From Monoraphidium neglectum (Eukaryota; Chlorophyta; Chlorophyceae; Sphaeropleales; Selenastraceae): a DNA stretch of 40,000 nucleotides. The notes beneath the pieces are model-generated. The model searched no databases. It was not told the origin of the DNA and saw only the letters and a program-made list of their open reading frames with translations. The translations under genes were made by a program, and so were the position numbers. The DNA lies in NCBI RefSeq assembly GCF_000611645.1, contig NW_014013626.1:1-40000 (forward strand). Reading direction: 5' to 3'. Shown piece after piece: positions 29,808-39,949 of this stretch (its first letter is position 1; the number at the start of each line of letters is the position of its first letter).

Positions 29808-30070
29808 TGTATAATTATTTATATTTCAAAAATTTTTAAAATTTAGTAAAACTGCTAAATAACTTTGTTTTTTATTAAAAAACATGAAAGTTATGAAAAA
29901 AGAGGTTGTTCAAAAAGATTTTTATTATTTAATAAAAAATCTTAACTAGAATAGTAATTAACATTACCTTGCTCATTTTATTTGGTTAAAGTTAATAAAT
30001 ACAACTTGTAGATTTATAAAATTTAGCAAGGTAAAAATAACTAAAGATTTTTTCTTTGTTTTTTCAAGAT
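29808..30070. other. psbT-psbN spacer
   Basis: AT-rich. No gene recognised. It lies 3' of both convergent genes psbT and psbN. Confidence 0.5.
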
Positions 30071-30205
30071 TTAATCTTCATGTTCTTCAAAAGGATCTCT
30101 AAGTTTTTTAGACGGAGGTCCAAAACTCACATAAACCGAATATCCTGTCGCGCTTAATAAAAGAAACCATAAGAAAAAGGTAAAAAAGAAAGCAGGACTA
30201 TCCAT
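30071..30205 (-). CDS. psbN: Photosystem II assembly protein PsbN
   Basis: PsbN is a small stromal-side thylakoid membrane protein needed for assembly and repair of photosystem II reaction centres; it is not a stable subunit. The minus-strand frame gives 44 residues. A hydrophobic segment (about 6-27) is followed by the conserved [18 protein letters not shown] tail. Its place opposite psbT and psbH, on the other strand, is conserved in plastids and supports the call. Confidence 0.96.
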   Translation of the reverse strand: MDSPAFFFTFFLWFLLLSATGYSVYVSFGPPSKKLRDPFEEHED

Positions 30206-30290
30206 AAAAATTTTTGTATTGTTTTTAAAATTATTCTCCAGTGTTTAATATTATGACAGAAAGTAAAAAAAATCTAAATTTTTTTAAATT

Positions 30291-30551
30291 ATGGCAACAG
30301 GAACAACTTCTAAAGCTAAAGTAAGTTCTTCAGATGCACTTCAAGAACCTGGAATTGTAACTCCACTAGGAACACTATTAAGACCATTAAACTCTGAAGC
30401 TGGAAAAGTTTTACCAGGTTGGGGAACAACAGTTTTAATGGGTGTTTTTATTGTTTTATTTGCTGCTTTTTTATTAATTATTCTAGAAATTTACAACAGT
30501 TCATTAATTTTAGATGATGTAACAATGAGTTGGGAATCGTTAGCGTCATAA
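30291..30551 (+). CDS. psbH: Photosystem II phosphoprotein PsbH
   Basis: A single-helix subunit near CP47 and the QB side, phosphorylated at its N-terminus in algae and plants and needed for stable photosystem II assembly. The 86 residues begin [10 protein letters not shown], with Thr/Ser phosphorylation candidates. A conserved [24 protein letters not shown] block and one membrane helix (about 46-66) follow. Length and end (WESLAS) fit green algal PsbH. It is the last gene of the psbB cluster; psbN lies opposite in the spacer before it. Confidence 0.97.
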   Translation: MATGTTSKAKVSSSDALQEPGIVTPLGTLLRPLNSEAGKVLPGWGTTVLMGVFIVLFAAFLLIILEIYNSSLILDDVTMSWESLAS

Positions 30552-30869
30552 AAACGCTTGTTTTGATATATAAGAGATTTAATCAATTTTGAAATTTCGA
30601 AAAAGTTTTATTTTTTTTTATTTCTTTTCTATAACAAAAAAGATAAACAAATTTTATTTAATTTTGTTTCAAATATAGAATTATAAAATTGTTGGAACAA
30701 ATTTAATTTGAAGAATTCAGAGTTTCTTAAAACTAGAAATATGTTTTCATTCAAAAAAAAGCTTTATTCTTACTTTAAATTTTAATAAAGTAATGTTTAC
30801 GATTTCTAGAAATAGTTTTTATTTAAATTAAACTTTATTTCAAAATGCTATCGTATTTTTTTTTATCCC
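30552..30869. other. AT-rich psbH-psbK spacer
   Basis: Low-complexity sequence, no gene or tRNA seen. Confidence 0.5.
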
Positions 30870-30923
30870 AAAGAATTAAAAATGAGTTCAAAGTTGAACT
30901 GATTCGATTAGTTTTAATTCTTT
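30870..30923 (+). terminator. Nested hairpin between psbH and psbK
   Basis: A perfect 12-bp stem (30870-30881 with 30912-30923) encloses a smaller hairpin GTTCAA-AG-TTGAAC. It may be the psbH 3' end, or part of psbK upstream control if psbK is cotranscribed. Confidence 0.55.
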
Positions 30924-30932
30924 AAAAATTGA

Positions 30933-30960
30933 TTGAGTTACATTTATTATGTCATATACT
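30933..30960 (+). promoter_or_regulatory. Possible psbK promoter
   Basis: TTGAGT, 16 nt, TATACT. Its match to the bacterial-type consensus used by plastid polymerase is fair. It would give a leader of only about 16 nt, so the call is tentative. Confidence 0.3.
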
Positions 30961-30982
30961 AGTTTTTTATTCAAGAAATCCT

Positions 30983-31123
30983 ATGGAATCAATCGTTTTA
31001 GTTCTTGCAAAATTACCAGAAGCTTATGCACCATTTGACCCTATCGTAGATATTTTACCTGTTATTCCTGTACTTTTCTTATTATTAGCCTTTGTTTGGC
31101 AAGCATCTGTAAGTTTCAGATAG
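30983..31123 (+). CDS. psbK: Photosystem II protein K
   Basis: A single-helix subunit beside CP43 in the photosystem II core. The 46-residue product has an N-terminal presequence ([18 protein letters not shown]) that is removed in known homologues, then the helix [20 protein letters not shown] and the VSFR end. The ATG at 30983 is chosen because it gives the family length. The frame is open further upstream, but the extra residues there are not conserved. psbI, its partner in many plastids, is not adjacent. Confidence 0.96.
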   Translation: MESIVLVLAKLPEAYAPFDPIVDILPVIPVLFLLLAFVWQASVSFR

Positions 31124-31160
31124 TCTTTAGAGAAATTTTAGCTTTAGGATTTTCAATTCT

Positions 31161-31256
31161 TTCGATCTTTGATCGAACGGGGCCGAGGGGGAAACCCGAG
31201 GGCTTCTCGAAGCCCTAGAGGGCCAAAGGCCCGGGGGGAAACCCCCGCAAAGCAAG
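31161..31256. repeat. GC-rich palindrome tract after psbK
   Basis: Starts with TTCGATCTTTGATCGAACGG, the same unit type as near 5085, then GCTTCTCGAAGC, GGGCCAAAGGCCC and GGGGGGAAACCCCC. Confidence 0.86.
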
Positions 31257-31309
31257 ACACAAAGCTTTGGGTATAGATGAATACTAAAGGTAAGTTTTTT
31301 AGACTTTTG

Positions 31310-31390
31310 GGCGGACCTCTTCCTATTTTTGTGGGGGGCCCTCCGAAGGCTTCTCGAAGCCCTAGGCCCAACGGGCCTCGCAAACCTCGT
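31310..31390. repeat. GC-rich palindrome tract (psbK-rbcL spacer)
   Basis: Contains GGCTTCTCGAAGCC and AGGCCCAACGGGCCT units. Confidence 0.8.
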
Positions 31391-31445
31391 CAGATTATTT
31401 TTTCTGATTAACGTTTAGACTTAGTTTAAAGAAGAAATTATAGCC

Positions 31446-31500
31446 ATGAGGGCCTAGACCTGTTGGGTCCCGGGGCTTTGCCCCCGGGCCCTCGGAACAT
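31446..31500. repeat. GC-rich palindrome tract (psbK-rbcL spacer)
   Basis: Contains GACCTGTTGGGTC and CGGGGCTTTGCCCCCG. Confidence 0.8.
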
Positions 31501-31552
31501 TGGTTTTCACATTGGCCAGCCAAACACTGATCTTATTCAGATCATTTTTTTA

Positions 31553-31584
31553 TAGACTTCAGTTTTCAAAAAAACTGAAGTCTA
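31553..31584 (+). terminator. Inverted repeat between psbK and rbcL
   Basis: A perfect 14-bp stem (31553-31566 with 31571-31584), 4-nt loop. It lies 3' of both convergent genes and could serve psbK or act as a second rbcL element. Confidence 0.6.
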
Positions 31585-31652
31585 GTATTTAAAAGAAAAT
31601 ATAATAAAGACTGTTTAAAAATGTCTAATTTTCAGTAATAAAATTTAGAAAC

Positions 31653-31692
31653 TTAAGACAAAGGTTATCCATTTAAATAACCTTTGTCTTAA
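31653..31692 (-). terminator. rbcL 3' inverted repeat
   Basis: A perfect 16-bp stem (31653-31668 with 31677-31692), 8-nt loop, starting 19 nt beyond the rbcL stop on the minus strand. Confidence 0.8.
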
Positions 31693-31711
31693 AAAAGAAA
31701 AAAGAAAAAAA

Positions 31712-33139
31712 TTATAGTTTGTCGATAGTTTCGAATTCGAATTTAATTTCTTTCCAAACTTCACAAGCTGCAGCAAGTTCTGGACTCCATCTACAAGCTG
31801 AACGGATTACGTCACCACCTTCACGAGCTAAGTCACGACCTTCGTTACGAGCTTGAGTACAAGCCTCAAGAGCAACTCGGTTTGCAACCGCACCTGGGGC
31901 GTTACCCCAAGGGTGACCTAAAGTACCACCTCCGAACTGAAGACATGCATCATCACCAAAAATTTCAACCAGAGCAGGCATGTGCCATACGTGGATACCC
32001 CCAGAAGCAACTGGCATAACACCAGCCAGTGAACACCAGTCTTGAGTGAAGTAGATACCACGACTACGGTCTTTTTCTACGTAATCATCACGCATTAAGT
32101 CTACGAAACCTAAAGTTACTTCACGTTCACCTTCTAATTTACCTACAACAGTTCCTGAGTGTAAGTGGTCACCACCTGACATACGTAATGCTTTTGCTAA
32201 AACACGGAAGTGAATACCATGGTTACGTTGACGGTCAATTACAGCGTGCATAGCACGGTGAATGTGTAATAATAAACCGTTGTCACGACAGAAGTGAGAT
32301 AAAGAAGTGTTAGCAGTGAAACCACCAGTTAAGTAGTCGTGCATAACGATAGGTACACCAATATCTTTAGCACATTGAGCACGCTTTAACATTTCTTCAC
32401 AAGTACCTGCAGTTGCGTTTAAGTAGTGACCTTTAATTTCACCTGTTTCCGCTTGTGATTTGTAGATAGCTTCAGCAACGAATAAGAAACGGTCTCTCCA
32501 ACGCATGAATGGTTGTGAGTTTACGTTTTCGTCATCTTTTGTAAAATCTAAACCACCACGTAAACATTCATAAACAGCACGTCCATAGTTTTTAGCTGAT
32601 AAACCTAATTTAGGTTTAATAGTACAACCTAAAAGACCACGACCGTATTTGTTTAATTTGTCACGCTCTACTTGGATACCATGCGGAGGTCCTTCGAATG
32701 TTTTCACGTAAGCTGGAGGAATACGAAGGTCTTCTAAACGTAACGCACGTAATGCTTTGAAACCAAATACGTTACCTACAATTGAAGTGAATAAGTTAGT
32801 TACTGAACCTTCTTCGAATAAATCGATTGGGTAAGCAACATATGCAATGTATTGATTATCTTCACCCGGTACTGGTTCGATATCGTAACAACGTCCTTTG
32901 TAACGATCTAGAGTAGTTAGACCGTCAGTCCATACAGTTGTCCAAGTACCAGTAGAAGATTCAGCCGCTACAGCAGCACCACATTCTTCAGGTGGTACAC
33001 CTGGTTGCGGTGTCATACGGAATGCTGCTAATACGTCAGTTTCTTTTACAACGTAATCAGGAGTGTAGTAAGTTAAACGGTAATCTTTTACACCAGCTTT
33101 AAATCCAGCACCTGCTTTAGTTTCAGTTTGAGGAACCAT
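31712..33139 (-). CDS. rbcL: Rubisco large subunit
   Basis: The large subunit carries the active site of ribulose-1,5-bisphosphate carboxylase/oxygenase in the stroma and pyrenoid. The 475-residue length equals that of green algae. The active-site residues are in place: Lys175 in TIKPKLGLS, carbamylated Lys201 in GLDFTKDDE, the HIHRAMHA histidine and the loop-6 lysine in VVGKLEGER. The N-terminus [20 protein letters not shown] is typical. It has no intron. A consensus promoter lies just upstream and an inverted repeat downstream, so it is probably its own transcription unit, divergent from rpl20. Confidence 0.99.
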   Translation of the reverse strand: MVPQTETKAGAGFKAGVKDYRLTYYTPDYVVKETDVLAAFRMTPQPGVPPEECGAAVAAESSTGTWTTVWTDGLTTLDRYKGRCYDIEPVPGEDNQYIAYVAYPIDLFEEGSVTNLFTSIVGNVFGFKALRALRLEDLRIPPAYVKTFEGPPHGIQVERDKLNKYGRGLLGCTIKPKLGLSAKNYGRAVYECLRGGLDFTKDDENVNSQPFMRWRDRFLFVAEAIYKSQAETGEIKGHYLNATAGTCEEMLKRAQCAKDIGVPIVMHDYLTGGFTANTSLSHFCRDNGLLLHIHRAMHAVIDRQRNHGIHFRVLAKALRMSGGDHLHSGTVVGKLEGEREVTLGFVDLMRDDYVEKDRSRGIYFTQDWCSLAGVMPVASGGIHVWHMPALVEIFGDDACLQFGGGTLGHPWGNAPGAVANRVALEACTQARNEGRDLAREGGDVIRSACRWSPELAAACEVWKEIKFEFETIDKL

Positions 33140-33213
33140 TAAAAAAAGTTCAATGAATATCTTGTCGATCCTATTAAAATCTGTCCGTGTGAAAAATTTT
33201 TAAAAATTTCTTT

Positions 33214-33242
33214 ATTATAAAAAGAAAATTTTTTTCTGTCAA
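33214..33242 (-). promoter_or_regulatory. rbcL promoter
   Basis: On the minus strand, TTGACA (33237-33242), a 17-nt spacer and TATAAT (33214-33219) match the bacterial sigma-70 consensus exactly. Transcription would start near 33207, giving a leader of about 68 nt. The rest of the 398-bp rbcL-rpl20 spacer is AT-rich with no gene. Confidence 0.75.
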
Positions 33243-33537
33243 TTTTGAAAAATAATTGTTAAAAGTCATATAAAAAGTTAAAGTTTTATGATATAGATTT
33301 TTTAAATCTAGTAAAAAAAAAATTTTTAAATAAAATTAAATATTTAAGATTTAATAAATCTAAAACGCAAAATTTCATTGTTTAAGGGTATTTTCTATTT
33401 TTAAAATAGATAAAAGTTTTTCTTAGATTTTTTTCTTCTTTCATAAACTAAAAATAGATTGACTTTAATGTTTCTACTTTTCAATTTTATAGAAAGAAAA
33501 TATTAAATTTTTTATACCTTTTTTTAAAAAAAATTAA

Positions 33538-33882
33538 ATGACTCGAGTAAAACGTGGTAGTGTTTCTCGTAAAAGACACAAAAAAGTATTAAACATGACA
33601 AAAGGGTTTCGTGGTTCTGCTTCAACTTTGTTTCGTACAGCAAATCAAAGAAATATGAAAGCTTTACGTAATTCTTATGCGGATCGTCGCAAAAAAAAAC
33701 GTGATTTTAGACGTCTTTGGATTGCACGAGTAAATGCCGCAGTTCGACGTTATGGATTGAATTATAGTGAATTTATGCATTGTTTAAAAAAATCGTCGAT
33801 TTTATTAAATCGTAAAACTTTAGCTCAACTTTCAATTAGTGACCCAGAATCTTTTTTACAATTTGTATTATCTTTAGCATAA
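33538..33882 (+). CDS. rpl20: 50S ribosomal protein L20
   Basis: L20 is an early-assembly protein of the large ribosomal subunit that binds 23S rRNA. The 114-residue basic protein begins [29 protein letters not shown]. The [23 protein letters not shown] core is the family's rRNA-binding block. Length matches bacterial and plastid L20. It is followed 135 nt later by the rpl32-like frame, with no clear terminator between, so the two may share an mRNA. Confidence 0.96.
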   Translation: MTRVKRGSVSRKRHKKVLNMTKGFRGSASTLFRTANQRNMKALRNSYADRRKKKRDFRRLWIARVNAAVRRYGLNYSEFMHCLKKSSILLNRKTLAQLSISDPESFLQFVLSLA

Positions 33883-34017
33883 TTTTCATTAAGAGAGTGA
33901 GAAAAGCTTTTAAATTTCAAAGAATTCTTAAAAGTTTCGAAGCCAAACTTCTTCTAATTTTGATTTTTTATTAGAATTTTAGGTTAACAAAAACGTACTT
34001 CAAAGTCTAAAAAAAAT

Positions 34018-34152
34018 ATGCGTAAATATGTTTGGAAACAAAAAGCAATTTCACAAGCAGTAAAAGCTCTTTTTTTAGCAAAATATGTAGTAAAAAATCA
34101 AGAAAGTGTTGAACAACAAACGGTTAATAATGGTGAATCACTTTCTAATTAA
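34018..34152 (+). CDS. rpl32: Ribosomal protein L32-like, 5' end abnormal
   Basis: L32 is a small basic protein of the large ribosomal subunit. From the ATG at 34018 the frame gives 44 residues beginning MRKYVWKQKAISQAVKALFLAK, which matches the second half of plastid L32. The codons just before this ATG (33991-34017) read KRTSKSKKN, the conserved L32 N-terminal block, in the same frame. The frame is closed by TAA at 33985 and no start codon lies between. The usual first few residues (MAVPK-like) are missing. The gene may start at 34018 and lack about 14 residues, use an unusual start, or be decaying. A strong 3' inverted repeat suggests an active transcript. The C-terminal tail after about residue 28 is not recognisable as L32. 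Confidence 0.7.
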   Translation: MRKYVWKQKAISQAVKALFLAKYVVKNQESVEQQTVNNGESLSN

Positions 34153-34172
34153 ATAGTGTAGGTTTTGAGTTT

Positions 34173-34218
34173 TTTGAAGAATTTCTGTTTTTATATATAA
34201 AAACAGAAATTCTTCAAA
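34173..34218 (+). terminator. rpl32 3' perfect palindrome
   Basis: A 46-bp perfect palindrome (21-bp stem, 4-nt loop), 20 nt after the rpl32 stop. A GGGCCGAAGGCC unit abuts its right end. Confidence 0.8.
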
Positions 34219-34663
34219 GGGCCGAAGGCCTTCAAAGTTTAAAATTAGATTATTTGTTCAGATAGTTATTTCTATTGGTTTTTAGGTAATTTTCTGTTTT
34301 TGGAAAAAAAATCTTTTTTTAGGGCCTTTTGGATCGAAGATCCAACGGCCCTCGAAGAATTTATTTCGTTTTTAGGTTTTTTGTTTAGATAAGTTGGAGA
34401 TGACTTTATTTTTAAAATACGTGAAAAATCTCTTTTTTAATCTTTAACATCAGCGTGGGGCCCCCTAGACCCATTGGGTCTCGCCCCCGTATGAGCTTCA
34501 GTTTTATTGTTTTTAAGTTGAATATGTTTCTTTTAGGTTTTTCAATTTTCAGCTTTGAACTTTGTTTTCTTTCCTTGGATTTTTGTTATTTCGAATCTTT
34601 TCTTCACCATTTGTGTTTTTGTTTACGGAGTCTAAGCCTCGGGGGGCTGTGCCCCCCAAAGTA
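34216..34663. repeat. Dispersed GC-rich palindromes before atpH
   Basis: Four separate units lie in AT-rich sequence: 34218-34230 (GGGCCGAAGGCC), 34320-34356 (with GGATCGAAGATCC, as at 24150), 34454-34492 (GACCCATTGGGTC) and 34636-34663 (GGGGGGCTGTGCCCCCC). I see no gene between them. Confidence 0.8.
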
Positions 34664-34734
34664 AGTTTATTTAAATAGTTTTAAGAAGACAGTTACTTTC
34701 TTTTTTTTTATTTTTTTATATAATTAAATTTGGT

Positions 34735-34743
34735 TGTTATAAT
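34735..34743 (+). promoter_or_regulatory. Possible atpH promoter (extended -10)
   Basis: TGTTATAAT is an extended -10 box, about 29 nt before the atpH ATG. The -35 region is not convincing. The leader would be about 20 nt and include the Shine-Dalgarno. Confidence 0.35.
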
Positions 34744-34757
34744 TTTACTGATTATAT

Positions 34758-35020
<263 letters not shown>

Positions 35021-35029
35021 TTTTATAAA

Positions 35030-35066
35030 AAGATAACTGAAAAAATGAAATTTTTTCAGTTATCTT
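35030..35066 (+). terminator. atpH 3' inverted repeat
   Basis: A perfect 17-bp stem (35030-35046 with 35050-35066) with a 3-nt loop, 10 nt after the atpH stop. Confidence 0.8.
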
Positions 35067-35418
35067 CATTTCATTTTTTAGTTAATTACTATTCCCTTTA
35101 AATAGGGTTCATCTTAAATGAGTTTTCATTTAATTAGAAACTATGTGATTTTTTTTACAGTCAAGTTTTTTATTGGATGGATAAATTCTAGTTAGTATTT
35201 ATTACACTGAGGATTTTCCGGATGACATTGTATGTTAATTGTTGTTTTCATATTCGTTTACAACGAATATGTCAAACCTAAATTTATTAACTTTACAAAA
35301 ATTACTTTAAGTTCTTACACTTAAAGGAAAAATGGTTTTTTTTTAGAGATTTTATATTAAGTTTTTATAAAAACAACTATTTAAAATTTTCCGATAAGAA
35401 TATTAAAAAAATTTATTT
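35067..35418. other. atpH-atpF spacer
   Basis: AT-rich with no gene. It holds one 10-bp hairpin (35249-35258 with 35262-35271), perhaps in the atpF leader. There is no Shine-Dalgarno before atpF. Confidence 0.5.
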
Positions 35419-35961
35419 ATGAATTTTGAGTTGATTTTTTCAATTTTACCATCTTTACCGTTAGGTCATGGGTTTGGAATTAATACAAATATTTTTGAAA
35501 CAAATATTATTAATTTAGCTGCAGTTGTTGCAGTTGTTGTATCTTTTGTTGGTAATAATTTAAATTCTTTATTAGAAGATCGTAAAAAAACAATTTTAAA
35601 CAATTTACAGGAAGCTAGTCAAAGAGCTTCAGAAGCGGCAGAAAAGCTAAGTCAAGCTAAAAATCAATTAGAACTTGCTAAGAAAAAAGCTAAAGAGATT
35701 CGTGAAGAAGGTTTATTAAGAGTCACTCAAGAAGTGAATAATTGTATTAGTCAACATGAAGAACGTCTTTCTAAATTAGAAGAATTCAAACAAGAAACTA
35801 TTCAATTTTATCAACAAAAAGCTTTTAAACAAGCTTATGTATATGTTATTTCACGTATTATGAGTCGCGTAAAAGAAAGATTAAATAAAGGTTTAGATGC
35901 AACTTATCATGTAGTTGTTAATAATTTTTATGTGTCTCGTTTTACGGAGTACAATCCTTAA
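35419..35961 (+). CDS. atpF: ATP synthase CF0 subunit b (I)
   Basis: Subunit b is part of the peripheral stalk that holds CF1 against rotation of the c-ring. The 180-residue product has one N-terminal membrane helix (about 27-46, NIINLAAVVAVVVSFVGNNL). The conserved LLEDRKKTILNNLQEA follows, then a long charged, Ala/Glu/Lys/Gln-rich coiled coil. It lacks the group II intron found in land plants. The N-terminus before the helix resembles the short cleaved leader of plastid homologues. It converges on psbA. Confidence 0.96.
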   Translation: MNFELIFSILPSLPLGHGFGINTNIFETNIINLAAVVAVVVSFVGNNLNSLLEDRKKTILNNLQEASQRASEAAEKLSQAKNQLELAKKKAKEIREEGLLRVTQEVNNCISQHEERLSKLEEFKQETIQFYQQKAFKQAYVYVISRIMSRVKERLNKGLDATYHVVVNNFYVSRFTEYNP

Positions 35962-35986
35962 TCGTTTATAATAATTCTTTTTTTAC

Positions 35987-36047
35987 TAGGCCCGGGGGGG
36001 TTCCCCCCCGACCCCCGAGAGGCTAAGAGCCTCTAGGGCCTACCGTT
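35987..36047. repeat. GC-rich palindrome tract after atpF
   Basis: GGGGGGGTTCCCCCCC and GAGAGGCTAAGAGCCTCT units, directly downstream of atpF. Confidence 0.85.
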
Positions 36048-36101
36048 CTGAATCAAAAGTTAGATTGGTATGAGTTCAATTTCATACCTATCTTTTCATA
36101 T

Positions 36102-36264
36102 CGGGGCTACGAGGCCCACGGGCCTCGAGGGCCTTTGGCCCCTCGGTTTCCCGAAGGCTTCTCAAAGCCTTAGAGGCCTGTTAGGCCTAGACCCGTTGGG
36201 TCTCTAGGGGCCTTTAGGCCCCTCGGGCTCCCCCGAGGGCCTTCGGCCCTAAGCCCTCGCAAAA
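36102..36264. repeat. GC-rich palindrome tract between atpF and psbA
   Basis: Dense units: GAGGCCCACGGGCCTC, GGGGCCTTTAGGCCCC, GGCCTGTTAGGCC, AGACCCGTTGGGTCT and GGGCCTTCGGCCC. No gene is visible in the atpF-psbA spacer. Confidence 0.87.
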
Positions 36265-36302
36265 ATCGAAAGAAGCAGAGGGTTAGTTTTGTTTTCAATA
36301 AA

Positions 36303-36336
36303 ATTAACAGGGTAGGATCGAACCCGCCCTATTAAT
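36303..36336 (-). terminator. psbA 3' stem-loop
   Basis: A stem of about 14 positions with two mismatches (36303-36316 with 36323-36336) and a 6-nt loop, 44 nt beyond the psbA stop. The loop region reads like a tRNA T arm on the minus strand, but no cloverleaf can be built. Confidence 0.6.
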
Positions 36337-36380
36337 AAAAAAACTCCTAGTCTCTTTCTTTAGAAAAGAGAAAAGAAAAA

Positions 36381-37502
<1,122 letters not shown>

Positions 37503-37527
37503 TTAATGTAAACCCCTGGTATTTATA

Positions 37528-37556
37528 TATATACCAAAACCAATTTTTTTATGCAA
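37528..37556 (-). promoter_or_regulatory. psbA promoter
   Basis: On the minus strand, TTGCAT (37551-37556), a 17-nt spacer and TATATA (37528-37533). Transcription would start near 37521, giving a leader of about 80 nt. The -35 matches consensus at four of six bases. Confidence 0.55.
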
Positions 37557-37601
37557 GCACGACTCATATTAGGTATTCGTATTGTCTTTAGTACGTGCTT
37601 T

Positions 37602-37762
37602 CGATCTTCGACTTTTTCGGGGGCTTTGCCCCCCGTGCTTTTGCGCACGGGGCCTACGGCCCCGTCGAAAGAACGTTGTTATGCGAGGGCCTTCGGCCCT
37701 CGGGGTTTCCGAGGGGCCTTTGGCCCCTCGGTTTCCCCCCCCGGCCCGTTGGGCCTAGCAAG
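37602..37762. repeat. GC-rich palindrome tract between psbA and rrs
   Basis: GGGGGCTTTGCCCCCC, CCGTGCTTTTGCGCACGG, GAGGGCCTTCGGCCCTC, GGGGCCTTTGGCCCC and GGCCCGTTGGGCC units, with an AACGTTGTTATGC element (37672-37686) in the middle. Confidence 0.87.
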
Positions 37763-38235
37763 CATTTTTTACTTAATTTAAATGATTTAACAAAATTGGA
37801 AGATTGGATAAAAACTGTATGATAATAGATACCATATAAAGTTAAAGTTTAGGTATGATTAATCAATAACTTGAAATAGACTGTTATGATAATAAAAAAC
37901 TTTTAAGAAGAAAATTTTTGTATTGACAAAAAAAAAATATTTGGTAAATTAAAGATTTAGGAATGTTCAAAAAATAAAAGCAATGACAAATTGCTGAAAA
38001 CTCATAAAAAACAAAAACTTAAATAAAAAACTTTATTTAGATTCAAAGGAAAACTTTAAGAAAGGTAACGAAGCTTTTAGCTTTTTAAAAAATTTTTCAA
38101 TGTTTTCTTTAGCTTGGCAAAATCAAGTTCTAAATTTAATTGCATTAAAGTTTTTGTATAAAGAAAAAATTATATATAATTTTAAGAAACTTCGAAGAGG
38201 TTTCATATATATATCTGATTTTTTTAAAAAAAAAA
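37763..38235. other. 16S rRNA leader region
   Basis: AT-rich, no protein gene supported. It contains the promoter candidate at 37923-37950 and short hairpins close to the 16S 5' end, such as the AT palindrome near 38166-38181. These may take part in precursor processing. Confidence 0.5.
37923..37950 (+). promoter_or_regulatory. rRNA operon promoter candidate
   Basis: TTGACA (37923-37928), a 16-nt spacer, then TGG-TAAATT (extended -10, 37942-37950). It lies about 285 nt upstream of the 16S start. The -35 is consensus; the -10 matches four of six bases with a TGn extension. Confidence 0.55.
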
Positions 38236-38516
38236 TTACTGGAGAGTTTGATCCTGGCTCAGGACGAATGCTGGCGGTATGCTTAACACATGCAAGTCGT
38301 ACGAGGTTTATTTGTTGACTCTCGGGTCATTGAATAAACTGCAGTGGCGGACGGGTGCGTAACGCGTAAGAACTTACCTTTTGGTGGGGGATAACAATGG
38401 GAAACTGTTGCTAATACCCCATAATGCTGAGGAGCTAAAAGTGAAAACTGCCAAGAGAGAGGCTTGCGTCTGATTAGCTAGTTGGTGGGGGTAAAGGCCT
38501 CCCAAGGCGACGATCA

Positions 38517-38599
<83 letters not shown>

Positions 38600-39091
38600 C
38601 CGCAATGGGCGAAAGCCTGACGGAGCAATACCGCGTGAAGGAAGAAGGTCCGTGGATCGTAAACTTCTTTTCTCAAGGAAGAATCAATGACGGTACTTGA
38701 GGAATAAGCACCGGCTAACTCTGTGCCAGCAGCCGCGGTAATACAGAGGGTGCAAGCATTGTCCGGAATGATTGGGCGTAAAGCGTCTGTAGGTGGTTTT
38801 TAAAGTCTACTGTCAAATCCCAGAGCTCAACTTTGGACAGGCAGTGGAGTACTTAAAAGCTAGAGTATGGTAGGGGTAGAGGGAATTCCTTGTGGAGCGG
38901 TGAAATGCACAGAGATAAGGAAGAACACCAGTGGCGAAGGCGCTCTACTGGGCCATGACTGACACTGAGAGACGATAGCTGGGGGAGCGAAAAGGATTAG
39001 ATACCCTTGTAGTCCCAGCCGTAAACGATGGACACTAAGTGCTGTTTGAAGCAGTGCTGTAGCTAACGCGTTAAGTGTCCCGCCTGGGAAG

Positions 39092-39147
<56 letters not shown>

Positions 39148-39254
39148 TTATGTGGTTTAATTCGATGCAACGCGAAGAACCTTACCAGGGATTGACATAC
39201 CGAGAACTTTCTAGAGATAGATTGGTGCCTGAAAAGGAACTCGAGTACAGGTGG

Positions 39255-39288
<34 letters not shown>

Positions 39289-39481
39289 ATAGTTAAGTCT
39301 AGCAACGAGCGCAACCCTTGTTTTTAGTTAATATTCTAAAAAGACTGCCGGTGTAAACCGGAGGAAGGAGAGGATGACGTCAAGTCAGCATGCCCCTTAT
39401 ATCCTGGGCTACACACGTAATACAATGGCTGAGACAATCGGTAGCAAACTCGCGAGAGTAAGCCAATCTGCTAAACTCAGC

Positions 39482-39521
<40 letters not shown>

Positions 39522-39554
39522 CGGAATCGCTAGTAATCGCCAGTCAGCTATATG

Positions 39555-39600
<46 letters not shown>

Positions 39601-39745
39601 CGGGAGTAGGTCTTACCCAAAGTGGTGATCCTAACTAGGTGGCTTTACGCCACCTGGAGGGAAGCTACTAAGGTACGGCTTATGACCAGGGTGAAGTCGT
39701 AACAAGGTATCCCTACTGGAAGGTGGGGATGGATCACCTCCTTTT
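38236..39745 (+). rRNA. rrs: 16S ribosomal RNA
   Basis: The small-subunit rRNA of the plastid ribosome. Universal landmarks appear in order: GAGAGTTTGATCCTGGCTCA near the 5' end, CTCCTACGGGAGGCAGCAG (38571), GTGCCAGCAGCCGCGGTAA (38723), GATTAGATACCC (38996), the AAACTCAAAGGAATTGACGG block (39110), GTACACACCGCCCGTCA and the 3' end GGATCACCTCCTTT. This last stretch contains the anti-Shine-Dalgarno matching the sites before psbC and atpH. No intron interrupts it. The exact ends are estimated from conserved termini. It is followed by trnI(GAU), the bacterial-type rRNA operon order. Confidence 0.97.
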
Positions 39746-39949
39746 TCAGGTTAACTTTTGTTAACTGTTGACTTTCTAACTTTTTCAAGTTAGAGAAAAG
39801 TTTTTAATTGTGTGCATAACGTTGTTATGCATACTTTATGCATTAAAAACATTACTATTTTCTAATGTACTAGAAAGATCTCGGATGAAAGAATTCGACT
39901 TTCTAGTACATTATAATTGAACTAACAATAATTCAATGTTGTTTCAACA
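39746..39949 (+). other. 16S-trnI spacer
   Basis: AT-rich spacer with three foldable elements. The first is an imperfect hairpin just after the 16S (about 39771-39799). The second is a TAACGTTGTTATGC palindrome (39810-39834). The third is a perfect 15-bp stem (39863-39877 with 39899-39913) with a 21-nt loop. These may guide processing of the rRNA precursor. Confidence 0.7.
39810..39834. repeat. TAACGTTGTTATGC palindrome in rRNA spacer
   Basis: An 11-bp stem with one G-U pair and a GTT loop. This is the best-formed copy of the dispersed element, here without adjoining GC-rich units. Confidence 0.8.

Noticed and set aside
33883..33990. Group II intron end before the rpl32 codons, which would explain the missing start
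   Set aside because: The sequence before the codons ends in AC as such introns do, but no convincing domain V or VI could be found. Kept only as an option.
36303..36336. Minus-strand sequence resembling a tRNA T arm (GGGTTCGATCC)
   Set aside because: No acceptor, D or anticodon arm can be built around it. Its position just after psbA fits a 3' stem-loop better.
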